Shown: positions 22,269-29,585 of the stretch, piece by piece
Numbering within the stretch: position 1 is the stretch's first letter
Layout: every line of letters begins with the position of its first letter
IMG/VR virus record: IMGVR_UViG_3300024306_000067
Coordinates: 1-29,585 of that record
DNA: 29,585 nucleotides
Strand: one strand, 5' to 3'
Source of the DNA: a virus
The notes under the pieces: model-generated
Database searches by the model: none
Seen by the model: the letters and a program-made list of their open reading frames with translations, nothing else
What the model was told of the DNA's origin: nothing
Position numbers and translations under genes: made by a program

Positions 22269-24046
22269 CCCGCGAAACCCTAGTCCCCGCCATTCCCGAG
22301 ATCCGGGACGACAACATCAAGGAGGTGTTGTCTGCCATCAAGGCGACCCTCCAGGTGCGCGAGGGCAACATTGGCGACCCTCTGGATCAGGCGGCAACGC
22401 TTCGGGATCTGGTCGCCCTGAATGTGGCAGACCCGGACACGGTCACGACCAACAACGCCGGGAACCAGCTACCGGTGGGCCCCATCGTCCCGCTCCCAAG
22501 CGACGGCTACATCCCGGAGAAGGACTTCACGACTCCGCCCGCGCCGACGGGATTCGTGGCAACAGGCGGCTTCTCGAACTGTTATCTGTCCTGGACTGGG
22601 GCGAATTACCGCAACCACGCCTACACCGAGATCTGGCGCTCGCAGACCAACAACGTCAACACGGCAGTCCGGGTGGGCACGACGGTCTCCAACGTCTACG
22701 CCGACGCCGCCGTCATCAACACGACCTACTACTACTGGATTCGGTTCGTCTCGGTAGCCAACGTCACCGGCCCGTGGAACAACACGACGGGCACTGCCGC
22801 CACGACAGCGGTGGATGTGAGCTCGGCCTACGACGCAATCTTCAACGCCACGGTCGCGAACGGGAACTACAACTCTGGCGTCCCGTTCATCTACCTGAGC
22901 TCGCCGCTGACGATTGGCGGGATCACGTACCCCGCTGGTACGTGGATCAAGGACAGCTTCATTGCCAACGCCACGATCTCGAGCGCCAAGATCCAAAGTC
23001 TGGTGGCCGACAAGATCACGACCGGAACCCTGAGCGCGTCCATCGGGATCAGCACTGGCTACATCGCTGGCGGCATCACCCCCGGCATCTACCCCCCTGG
23101 ACACCAGTTCTTCGGGACTGGCTTCTTCCTGGGCAACTACAACGGTACGCAACAGTTCTACATCGGATCGTCGACCAACAATCTGTTGTGGAACGGCACC
23201 GACCTCCAGGTCAAGGGGATCATCTACGCCAACGCCGGAGCCATCGGCACGAACATCCTGGACGCAAACGGGCTTCGCTCGAGCAACTTCGCGGCGAACT
23301 CGGCTGGCTGGAGACTCCAGAACAGCGGTTCCGCTGAGTTCAACGACGTCTACCTTCGAGGTCAACTGACCGCTGGCGCAAGCACGGGGTACGCCTACAA
23401 CCCAAACGGGCAGTGGGGTCTGTACATCGGCCCATCCGGGTTCTTGATGGGCAACGCTTTTGCTGGTCGCTACTTCAGTATCGACGGAAGCGGGAACGTG
23501 TATGCGCCTGGGTTCCAGATTGTCAACGGCTCGGCGACTTTCAGCGGGAATGTCAGCGCCAACACGCTGTCGACAAACTCCGGTCGATTCACTGCGTACG
23601 CCGACGGCTCTGTGGTTGCGGACTTGGTCGACATTCGTCGCCGCTTGGTGCTGGAGACTGGAGCTCTTGACCCGGCGGAATTTGTGATTGGGACAGACGG
23701 CAACGGGAACTACTACGGAGCCGGAACGGTGTTCATTGGAGAGATCTATCAGATCGTCTTCACCAACATCTACGACTCAAACACCCAGAACACCTACGCC
23801 AACCAGCCGTATTACGTTTCGGCGTATTTCACCGGCAGTCAGTTCCGCAACTACAGCGGTGGCACAACAGAATTTAACCTCAAGCTCACCGCCAGCGTTG
23901 AGCCTGTTCGCACCTACTCCAACACGGGGTCTGGTGGAAACGACTATCGCTTGGCGCTCACCTTCAAGTACGAAATCAAGTTGGTATCCGGCACCTTTAA
24001 CTCGTTCCGACTCCCGACTGCTTCATGGACGCTTTACAAGCTGTAA
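22265..24046 (+). CDS. Central fibre / J-like host-specificity protein
   Basis: A 593-residue fibre protein. Residues about 1-75 are helical and may join it to the nozzle. Residues about 90-185 look like a fibronectin type III domain (PPAPTGFVATGG, then YYYWIRFVSVANVTGPW). The next region (SAYDAIFNATVANGNYNSG, TWIKDSFIANATISSAKIQS, LVADKITTGTLSASIG) matches the type found in the C-terminal half of siphophage tail-tip protein J. The remainder is beta-rich (NLLWNGTDLQVKG, GWRLQNSGSAEFNDVYLRG) and ends near NSFRLPTASWTLYKL. It is probably a host-recognition fibre distinct from the 9297-17564 system. Confidence 0.8.
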   Translation: MTRETLVPAIPEIRDDNIKEVLSAIKATLQVREGNIGDPLDQAATLRDLVALNVADPDTVTTNNAGNQLPVGPIVPLPSDGYIPEKDFTTPPAPTGFVATGGFSNCYLSWTGANYRNHAYTEIWRSQTNNVNTAVRVGTTVSNVYADAAVINTTYYYWIRFVSVANVTGPWNNTTGTAATTAVDVSSAYDAIFNATVANGNYNSGVPFIYLSSPLTIGGITYPAGTWIKDSFIANATISSAKIQSLVADKITTGTLSASIGISTGYIAGGITPGIYPPGHQFFGTGFFLGNYNGTQQFYIGSSTNNLLWNGTDLQVKGIIYANAGAIGTNILDANGLRSSNFAANSAGWRLQNSGSAEFNDVYLRGQLTAGASTGYAYNPNGQWGLYIGPSGFLMGNAFAGRYFSIDGSGNVYAPGFQIVNGSATFSGNVSANTLSTNSGRFTAYADGSVVADLVDIRRRLVLETGALDPAEFVIGTDGNGNYYGAGTVFIGEIYQIVFTNIYDSNTQNTYANQPYYVSAYFTGSQFRNYSGGTTEFNLKLTASVEPVRTYSNTGSGGNDYRLALTFKYEIKLVSGTFNSFRLPTASWTLYKL

Positions 24047-24552
24047 ACCCGATGTATGCAAAGATTGACCCTAATGGATTCTTCGATGGCTATATCGCGA
24101 AAGCGGCGGTCAACGAGCACAACCAGCACCTTGTCGTAGAGGCCGAGCTCCCCGAGGTATTGCTCCAGCCTCTGCAAAGCTGGCGCTGGCAAAACAACCA
24201 GTGGACGGCGGCAACAGACCATCGCGGCCACTCCTGGTACAACCCGGACAACACCGACGAGGTGTTCGAGGCCAAGAAGTTTGACGATGTCCCGCCGCAA
24301 GGCTGGACGTGGTGGCAACCTGGTCAGACCCCGGTCATCACCCCGGCAGAGGCGCTCCGCAAGAAGTGGGCGGCAGTCCGCGCCAAGCGCGACAAGTTGC
24401 TGGCCGAAAGCGACTGGGTTGCGATCCGTGCCGCAGACCAGGGAACGCCAGTTCCGAAGGCGTGGAAGGATTACCGTCAGGCGTTGCGCGACATCACGCA
24501 ACAGACAACAGATCCCGACCAGATCGTGTGGCCTGTGAAGCCTTCCGCCTAA
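24025..24552 (+). CDS. Tail fibre assembly chaperone-like protein (second copy)
   Basis: A 175-residue protein. Its C-terminal segment (KRDKLLAESDW, then AWKDYRQALRDITQQ and IVWPVKP) is the tail assembly chaperone motif and is clearly related to that of the 14945-15385 protein. The N-terminal half (MYAKIDPNGFFDGYIAKAA, then WRWQNNQWTAATDHRG) differs, suggesting specialisation for the preceding J-like fibre. Two starts are possible: ATG 24025, overlapping the fibre gene by 22 bases, or ATG 24052 (MYAKIDP), after it. Neither has a convincing ribosome binding site, so translational coupling is likely. Confidence 0.82.
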   Translation: MDALQAVNPMYAKIDPNGFFDGYIAKAAVNEHNQHLVVEAELPEVLLQPLQSWRWQNNQWTAATDHRGHSWYNPDNTDEVFEAKKFDDVPPQGWTWWQPGQTPVITPAEALRKKWAAVRAKRDKLLAESDWVAIRAADQGTPVPKAWKDYRQALRDITQQTTDPDQIVWPVKPSA

Positions 24553-24569
24553 CCACAACTGCATCCAAT

Positions 24570-24626
24570 TTGCCCTTGTTTTGCACTGTTCGTCGATAAA
24601 ATCGGCGACATCGAAACGAAGGGCAA
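24570..24626 (+). promoter_or_regulatory. Long stem-loop sequestering the acetyltransferase ribosome binding site
   Basis: The outer stem pairs TTGCCCTTGTTTTG (24570-24583) with CGAAAC and AAGGGCAA (24612-24617 and 24619-24626): 14 pairs with one bulged G and one G-T. The inner hairpin TCGTCGAT (24590-24597) / ATCGGCGA (24601-24608) has eight pairs, one G-T, around AAA. A small internal loop lies between them. The 3' arm contains the Shine-Dalgarno-like GAAGGG of the gene starting at 24629. No T-run follows, so it is not an intrinsic terminator. It may be a translational switch, protein-binding operator or RNase III processing site. Confidence 0.6.
24576..24602 (+). promoter_or_regulatory. 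Weak promoter-like boxes in the same gap
   Basis: TAAAAT (24597-24602) resembles a -10 box at 5/6 positions, and TTGTTT (24576-24581) a -35 box, but the 15-bp spacer is short and both lie inside the stem-loop described at 24570-24626. The RNA structure is the better explanation for this sequence. Confidence 0.2.
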
Positions 24627-24628
24627 CG

Positions 24629-25078
24629 ATGCTGAAAGTACGACGCGCAACAGAAGACGATCACCTCGATCTCTTCAAGCTCGCGGTGCAGATGCACCGT
24701 GAGACCGACTTTCAGCATTTCACTCTAAATCCAGAGAAGCTGTTCAATAGCATCGGCAACTGGATTCACCACGAGAGCGGGATCTGCCTCGTGGCAATCA
24801 AAGACAACACGCTGGTTGGCATGATGTTCGGAACGATCATGCCGACTTGGTTCAGCGACGATCTTGTCGCTCGAGAAGATCTTCTCTTTGTTCGCCCGGA
24901 TCACCGTGGTGGACGCACTGCCTACATCCTCGTTCGCTCCTTCATGGAAGCGGTAAAGGGTGCTGGCATCAAGCACGTACAGACAGGTGTTTCGACAGGT
25001 TCAGGCCAGGGTGCGGAACGACTGTACCGGCATTTTGGAATGACCTACATGGGTGGCAACTTCGTCGCCCATTTTTGA
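24629..25078 (+). CDS. GNAT-family N-acetyltransferase
   Basis: A 149-residue single-domain enzyme predicted to transfer acetyl from acetyl-CoA to an amine. The N-terminus MLKVRRATEDDHLDLFKL is the GNAT strand-helix start. The acetyl-CoA loop is VRPDHRGGRTAYILV (about residues 89-103), preceded by the strand EDLLFV. A C-terminal GQGAERLYRHFGM motif (about 128-140) is the usual late GNAT signature. The substrate cannot be read from the sequence: host protein, phage protein, polyamine or small molecule. GNAT genes do occur in phage virion modules, and this one sits between tail and ejection genes. Its leader is strongly structured. The next gene starts 11 bases later. Confidence 0.88.
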   Translation: MLKVRRATEDDHLDLFKLAVQMHRETDFQHFTLNPEKLFNSIGNWIHHESGICLVAIKDNTLVGMMFGTIMPTWFSDDLVAREDLLFVRPDHRGGRTAYILVRSFMEAVKGAGIKHVQTGVSTGSGQGAERLYRHFGMTYMGGNFVAHF

Positions 25079-25089
25079 AGGAGTAGCTT

Positions 25090-26154
25090 ATGTGTGGCAA
25101 AGGTGGTGGTGGAGCTCCGGCTCCAGATCCGTTGATCGGACAAGCGGCAAAGCTGAACGCTGAGACTGCCGCCCAAGCTCTGACTTGGTACAAGGACGTT
25201 TACACCAACGAACTGTTGCCGATGCAACGCGAGCAACAGGACATGACTCGCACGTTGGTGGATCGGTACCTCGCCAACATGGAGAAGCAACAGCAGTTCG
25301 CTGAGGAGCAGAACGCTTACTACGAGAAGACGTTCAAGCCCATCGAAGAGCGCATGGCGAAGGACGCGATGGAGTACGACTCCGAGGGCAACATTCAGCG
25401 CCGCTCCGGTATCGCCTCCGCCAACGTCGCACAACAGTTCTCCAACGCCCAGCAAGAGACCGCACGCAATCTGTCGCGCTACGGCCTGAACCCCAACAGT
25501 TCAGCCTTCGCCGCCACCAACGAGCGGCTGATGCGCGAGTCGGCGCTTGGTCGTGCTGGTGCGGCAACGGGTGCCGCATTCGACACGATGGACAGGGGCA
25601 TCGCCCTGCGTGCCGGTGCCGCCAACTTCGGTCGCAATATGCCGAACACGGCATCCAACTTCTACAGCAACGCGAATGCGTCTGGAGCCAACGCTACCAA
25701 CGCTTCCGCGACCAACATGAACTCGGCGATTCAAGCCGGTAACTTTGCTGGGCAAGGATTCAACACCGCAATTCAGGGCAACAACTCCGCTGGCAACCTC
25801 ATGCTCGGCGAGTATAACGCTCGGATGCAGGGCTACCAAGCAGACCAGCAAGCCAATGCTGGTATGTGGGGCGGCGTCGGGACACTCGCTGGCTTGGGCA
25901 TCAAAGCCTACGCCAGCAACCCTGCGGCCTTCGCCGGTCTGGCGGATGGCGGCACAGTCCACGAGGGGCACGGCGCGGTGCGCGGCCCAGGTGGCCCGGT
26001 CGACGACAAGATCCCGGCAATGCTCTCCAACGGCGAGTACGTGGTTCCCGCCGATGTGGTGCGTGCCAAGGGACTCGAGTTCTTCGAGAAGCTCAAAGAC
26101 AAGTACCACACCCCGGCGGCTATCCAGCGTCGTCAAGCGATTCAGAGAGGTTAA
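25090..26154 (+). CDS. Probable internal virion / ejection protein 1
   Basis: A 354-residue protein starting MCGKGGGGAPAPDPLIGQAA. Residues about 15-110 are helical and Gln/Glu-rich (LPMQREQQDMTRTLVDRYL). The middle (about 130-260) is Ala/Asn-rich with many NAS/NAT steps. A hydrophobic Gly/Ala segment (about 257-280) could contact membrane. The C-terminus holds LADGGTVHEGHGAVRGPGGP followed by PAMLSNGEYVVPADVV, a phage-protein ending I recall from podophage ejection modules. It probably travels inside the head and leaves with the DNA. It shares ADGG with the small protein at 4290-4643. GAAGGAG is the ribosome binding site. Confidence 0.78.
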   Translation: MCGKGGGGAPAPDPLIGQAAKLNAETAAQALTWYKDVYTNELLPMQREQQDMTRTLVDRYLANMEKQQQFAEEQNAYYEKTFKPIEERMAKDAMEYDSEGNIQRRSGIASANVAQQFSNAQQETARNLSRYGLNPNSSAFAATNERLMRESALGRAGAATGAAFDTMDRGIALRAGAANFGRNMPNTASNFYSNANASGANATNASATNMNSAIQAGNFAGQGFNTAIQGNNSAGNLMLGEYNARMQGYQADQQANAGMWGGVGTLAGLGIKAYASNPAAFAGLADGGTVHEGHGAVRGPGGPVDDKIPAMLSNGEYVVPADVVRAKGLEFFEKLKDKYHTPAAIQRRQAIQRG

Positions 26155-26156
26155 TC

Positions 26157-27455
26157 ATGGCAACAAGCGCAATCGGCGGATTTGCCGCTGGACTCGCTGG
26201 CGGGCTCAAGCTGGGCCAGGAATTGAATGAGTCGGAACAGCGCCGCAAGCTCGCGCTCGAGCAAGCGGAGCGAGACAAGACTCGCTTCGAGTTCGAGAAG
26301 GAAGAGGCCGAGGACAAGTCGTCTCGCCGTAAGAAAGTGAAAGCGGCAGAAGACGAGCTCGACAAGATCGACGGTCTTTTGACCAGCGGACAGATTCCGC
26401 TGGAACAGCAACCAGCCGCACCAACAACCGCGATTGCCGCTCCTCCTGTTGAGCCACAGCCGATGGTGGAGTCCGGTGCTATCCCGACCCCGGCTCCTGC
26501 GCCCACGCCTCGTGCCGCGATTACGCCTCCAGGTGCAACTCCCGCTCCGGCTCAACAGCCGCAACAGAATCCGTTCCTGACTGGCGCAGAGGGTAAGTAC
26601 AAAGACCCGAACATGGCTATCGACAAGTACTACGACATGAAGGAGGCGGCGCTCACAAAGCTGTTCCGCGCTCGTGGCGAGTACGACAAGGCCGAGCAAG
26701 TGCCCGAAATGATGCGCCAACTCAAAGAGAACAAGTGGACGCAGAAGGTAGGTGCATCGCTCGCCGCAATGGCTGGTAACGCACCTGGAGCACGCGATGC
26801 TTTTGGCCGCGTCTACGGTATGTTCGCCGACGGATACGAGCTCGACCCCACGAAGGGCAAGTTCGAAGAGGGCAAGGGCTGGGTTGGTCTTGAGCGCGTC
26901 AGCGCAGATGGCAAGCGCGAGACGTTTAACCTGTCTCCCGAGCAAGCCATGATGCTTGCCTCGAAGTACAAGAAGCCCGACGAGGTCATCAAGTTCCTAC
27001 TGGATCGTGGCGACAAGGCTCGCCAAGAGAAGCGCGAGGACACCAAGGTCGAGAACGACACTACCCGCGCCAAAGCCGCCGCCGCAGAAGTCGAGATCAA
27101 GCGTCCTTACTACCAAGCCTACGCCGGGGCATTGGAGCGCCGTGGCCGGGACGAGGCCAACGCCCAGCAACAGCGTGCCAGCGTCGAAGCCGCCGCCCGG
27201 ATGTTCCCGCTTGCGAACAAGGAGTTCAAGCCCGAGGAGCTAATGCTCGATCAGGATCGCGGCAAGGCTCGGCTTGAGAAGAAAGCGGCAGACGAGCGGA
27301 TGTACAACAAGACGCTCGATCTCGCCGGACTCAACCCCAAGGTGGACATCCGAACGCTGGCGCAACTTGCCCGTCAAGGGAAGGTTGACGCACAGGAGGA
27401 TGCGGACGGTCGTGTCTTCACGATGGTCGGCAAGACGAAGGTATTTCTGAATTAA
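26157..27455 (+). CDS. Probable internal virion / ejection protein 2
   Basis: A 432-residue protein. The ATG at 26157, two bases after the previous stop and preceded by AGAGAGG, is chosen; the longer upstream open frame only shadows the previous gene. A short Gly/Ala hydrophobic start (SAIGGFAAGLAGGLKLGQEL) is followed by a very charged helical region (about 22-75). Next comes a Pro/Ala-rich linker (about 85-145), then a mostly helical remainder with many Arg, Lys and Glu. There is no enzyme motif. Its place between two other putative ejection proteins, and its shape (helical, charged, with a flexible linker), fit a component of the ejected channel or head core. Confidence 0.75.
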   Translation: MATSAIGGFAAGLAGGLKLGQELNESEQRRKLALEQAERDKTRFEFEKEEAEDKSSRRKKVKAAEDELDKIDGLLTSGQIPLEQQPAAPTTAIAAPPVEPQPMVESGAIPTPAPAPTPRAAITPPGATPAPAQQPQQNPFLTGAEGKYKDPNMAIDKYYDMKEAALTKLFRARGEYDKAEQVPEMMRQLKENKWTQKVGASLAAMAGNAPGARDAFGRVYGMFADGYELDPTKGKFEEGKGWVGLERVSADGKRETFNLSPEQAMMLASKYKKPDEVIKFLLDRGDKARQEKREDTKVENDTTRAKAAAAEVEIKRPYYQAYAGALERRGRDEANAQQQRASVEAAARMFPLANKEFKPEELMLDQDRGKARLEKKAADERMYNKTLDLAGLNPKVDIRTLAQLARQGKVDAQEDADGRVFTMVGKTKVFLN

Positions 27456-27467
27456 GCAGGACAAGCC

Positions 27468-29585
27468 ATGCAACCCACGCTTCGACTGGGCCGAGTCCCA
27501 GACCCACTGGATAATGACATCGAAGACGATCCCGCTGGTCTGTTCAAGTCCAGTGGCGAAGCGTATCGACAAGACGTCGTTCCCCTGTCCCGAGGGGAAC
27601 AGGTTGCATCGGCTGAGTCTGTTCAACCGTCTGCCGCTCCCAAGGGCGGCAAGTTCTCGTTCGACCTGTACGGCGGGATGGATCAGCCCCGCGCACAGCC
27701 CGCACCCAAAGCCGAGCCTCGTGCTGGCAAGTTCCAGTTCGACCTGTACGGCAACGAACCCAAGCCAGAAGCCGAAGCGCCCGCACCCAAGGAGCCGGGT
27801 CTCGACATCAGCGGAGGTTTGAAGAAGGGCTTCAAGGGACTGGCGGTCACTTGGGACTTCCTCGCCAACAAGCTCGAGAAGGCTGTCACCGGAAGCGACG
27901 AAGACACCGGACAGATTCTGGCCAAGAGCGCCGACGAGTACCGTCGCCTGGAGTCCGATCCCCGAATCGCCGAGCTCGTGAGGAAGGGCGATGCCGCCCC
28001 TGACACGATGTCTGCGGTCACGGATATGTTGGGCTACGCCGTTCGTAACCCGACCATGATCGCCAACTTCCTGGCCGAACAGGTTCCGGGCATGACGGTT
28101 GGTGGCGGTATTGGCGCGGTGGCTACTGCACCCGTGAAGGCGGCGGCAGTTGGTGCGGCCACACGTCTCGGCGCAAGCGCGGGAGTGCAGACAGCGGTGG
28201 GTGCTGGCGCTACCGGCGCTGGCATCAACACTGGTGCGGTGGTGTTCCAGTCGCTGGGCTCCAACTACGTCGAGGGTCTGAGCAAGTACAAAGGAGACAC
28301 AGAAGCGGCCTCCGAGTACGCCGTCACCAAGACCGCCGCCGAAGTCCCGGCCAACGCTATCGCTGGCGCGTTCCTTGGCCTCAACCCGTTTGCATCCAAG
28401 CTGGCGAATGTCGGCACTCAGGCTGTGATCCAAGGCGCTGGCGGTGCCGCTGGCGCGTACCAAGCCGCAACCGCAGTGGGCGAGGAAGCCAGCCGTGGCG
28501 AAATGATCCTCGAGTTCTTGGGCGAAGCGTTCTCCGCCCCGGTGGACATCATGGTCGAGAAGTTCGGTGCCAAGGGCCAGGACATCGACAAGACCATCGA
28601 GAAGAAGATGGAGAAGCCCACCGAACGCGAGGAGATCTACCAAGCCCTCGTGGCGGATGAGCGCGTGGCCGAGGCCATGAACAAGGCTGGCATCACCGGG
28701 CCCGACGATCCTGCATTTGACGGTGCTGTTGCGTCGTTCCTTGGAGCTCGTCGCAAGGCGGAGGAGATCGCGGCAGTCCAGCCGATCTCGGATGAAGAGC
28801 GTGCCCAGCGCACCAAAGAGCGCGGCGAAGATGTGCAAGCCGCATTCGGCGACACCGCCAGCACAGGGGTGGGCGTCGGCACAGACACCAACGCTGAGGG
28901 ACAGGGCGTCATCAAGCGTGAATCTGTTCGGGTCACAGACCAGGGGCTTGAGCCAGTCGGCGACAGATTCGAACCTGTTGTCCTGCCGGAGTCCCAGACG
29001 GGCAACCAGGCCCGGACGACAGCCATCGCACCCGAAGACATCGTCGCTCGCCAAGAGGGCTTCGAAGTTCTGCCCGCCTTCACGGTCGATGGTCGCAAGG
29101 TGGGCAACTCGTTTGTCTCCGAGAAGTCTGCCGAGACCTTTTTATTTGGCCCCGTCAACAAGGAAACTGGTAAGCGCGAGGGCGGTTACGCAAGTTCTGT
29201 TGAGGGGATGGAGTTCCAGATCCGTCGTGGCAAGCGAGCCAAGTCGGCGGGTGGCGGCACGTTCTTCTTCATCGAAGGCCGCGAGAAGCAGAACTCCGCT
29301 GGGTTCGTGTCCGAGCCCGCACCGCAGTTGCAAGCGCAGATCGACGCCGTGCGCGACGGTCGCAAGAAGGCCGCAGTGCTGGGCACTGAGGATCTTTCCA
29401 AGGTCAAGACCGATGGCCTGACCACCTTCGAGGTGAAGGGCGAGGACGGCAAGACCGCCGTCGTCGTGGTCAAGGACAAGAAGCTGGTCAACAAGACCCG
29501 TACACGCGCCAAGAAGGTTGGCCTCAAGCAAGCGATGGGTGAGGTGCTCGAGTACGCCGAGCCGACCGTCACCACCGAGGCCAAG
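27468..29585 (+). CDS. Very large internal virion / ejection protein (partial, 3' cut by window)
   Basis: An open frame from ATG 27468 to the window end with no stop: at least 706 residues. The N-terminus has two near-identical motifs, GKFSFDLYG (about residue 61) and GKFQFDLYG (about 87), 26 residues apart, which may be capsid-sorting or docking signals. Residues about 190-265 are Gly/Ala/Val-rich with glycine-zipper-like spacing (MTVGGGIGAVATAPVKAAAV), and a second such stretch lies at about 295-345; both could insert into a membrane. The rest is charged and helical. The size and order fit the large ejection proteins of podoviruses (T7 gp16-like in role). Enzymatic domains may lie beyond the window. 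Confidence 0.82.
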   Translation, partial: MQPTLRLGRVPDPLDNDIEDDPAGLFKSSGEAYRQDVVPLSRGEQVASAESVQPSAAPKGGKFSFDLYGGMDQPRAQPAPKAEPRAGKFQFDLYGNEPKPEAEAPAPKEPGLDISGGLKKGFKGLAVTWDFLANKLEKAVTGSDEDTGQILAKSADEYRRLESDPRIAELVRKGDAAPDTMSAVTDMLGYAVRNPTMIANFLAEQVPGMTVGGGIGAVATAPVKAAAVGAATRLGASAGVQTAVGAGATGAGINTGAVVFQSLGSNYVEGLSKYKGDTEAASEYAVTKTAAEVPANAIAGAFLGLNPFASKLANVGTQAVIQGAGGAAGAYQAATAVGEEASRGEMILEFLGEAFSAPVDIMVEKFGAKGQDIDKTIEKKMEKPTEREEIYQALVADERVAEAMNKAGITGPDDPAFDGAVASFLGARRKAEEIAAVQPISDEERAQRTKERGEDVQAAFGDTASTGVGVGTDTNAEGQGVIKRESVRVTDQGLEPVGDRFEPVVLPESQTGNQARTTAIAPEDIVARQEGFEVLPAFTVDGRKVGNSFVSEKSAETFLFGPVNKETGKREGGYASSVEGMEFQIRRGKRAKSAGGGTFFFIEGREKQNSAGFVSEPAPQLQAQIDAVRDGRKKAAVLGTEDLSKVKTDGLTTFEVKGEDGKTAVVVVKDKKLVNKTRTRAKKVGLKQAMGEVLEYAEPTVTTEAK

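Noticed and set aside
25866-26156. Extended N-terminus for the 26157 gene
   Set aside because: The extension is an Arg/Gly-rich shadow of the 25090 gene; a good ribosome binding site precedes the ATG at 26157.
27240-29054. A 604-residue open frame on the minus strand
   Set aside because: It lies opposite two clear + strand genes and has the same shadow composition. The + strand frame from 27468 stays open to the window end, has normal codon use and makes sense in context.
1-29585. Temperate phage signs (integrase, repressor, attachment site) and tRNA genes
   Set aside because: I see none in this window. Lifestyle cannot be decided because the rest of the genome is missing.

Overview
This window is one end of a tailed double-stranded DNA phage genome (Caudoviricetes). 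It holds the packaging, head, tail, adhesin, lysis and internal-virion (ejection) genes, and every supported gene is on the + strand. Podovirus-like morphology is inferred: there is a head-completion/adaptor pair, a probable beta-propeller nozzle protein and a block of probable ejection proteins, and I find no sheath, tube or tape-measure gene. The host is probably a Gram-negative bacterium, because the lysis cassette carries an Rz-type inner-membrane spanin with an Rz1-type outer-membrane lipoprotein nested inside it. Several small virion proteins resemble ones I recall from aquatic (marine and freshwater) phages, so an aquatic phage, perhaps from a metagenome, is likely; this is inference. 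Replication and transcription genes are not in the window.

Layout. 1-543: non-coding leader with a poly-G end, a run of ACCCA units phased at about 11 bp, a short 7-bp tandem array, further G-runs and a candidate promoter. 544-7050: small and large terminase, portal, three small proteins, a scaffold-like protein and the major capsid protein, closed by two tandem intrinsic terminators. 7147-9264: small proteins and two head-tail connector-type proteins. 9297-17564: a large adhesin module with an Ala/Ser/Thr-rich repetitive fibre, an 817-residue discoidin-plus-repeat adhesin, a fibre assembly chaperone, several small virion proteins and a polyglycine-type protein, ended by an intrinsic terminator. 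17625-20621: a compressed lysis/membrane cassette with many out-of-frame overlaps, ending in a GH19-type endolysin. 20640-24552: probable nozzle protein, a second J-like fibre and a second, paralogous chaperone. 24629-29585: a GNAT acetyltransferase with a strongly structured leader, then three ejection-type proteins, the last cut by the window edge.

How the genes work together: terminase packages DNA through the portal into a capsid built by scaffold and major capsid protein. Connectors, nozzle and two separate fibre systems form the short tail. Internal proteins leave with the DNA at infection. Holin candidate, endolysin and spanins release progeny.

The signals I find most worth a second look are: (i) a 57-nt, 22-bp stem-loop that buries the ribosome binding site of the GNAT gene; (ii) helically phased repeats upstream of the terminase genes; (iii) about a fourfold excess of the palindrome GAGCTC, missing from a lower-GC adhesin block; (iv) a probable AUU start codon at 17939; and (v) the very overlapping lysis cassette.
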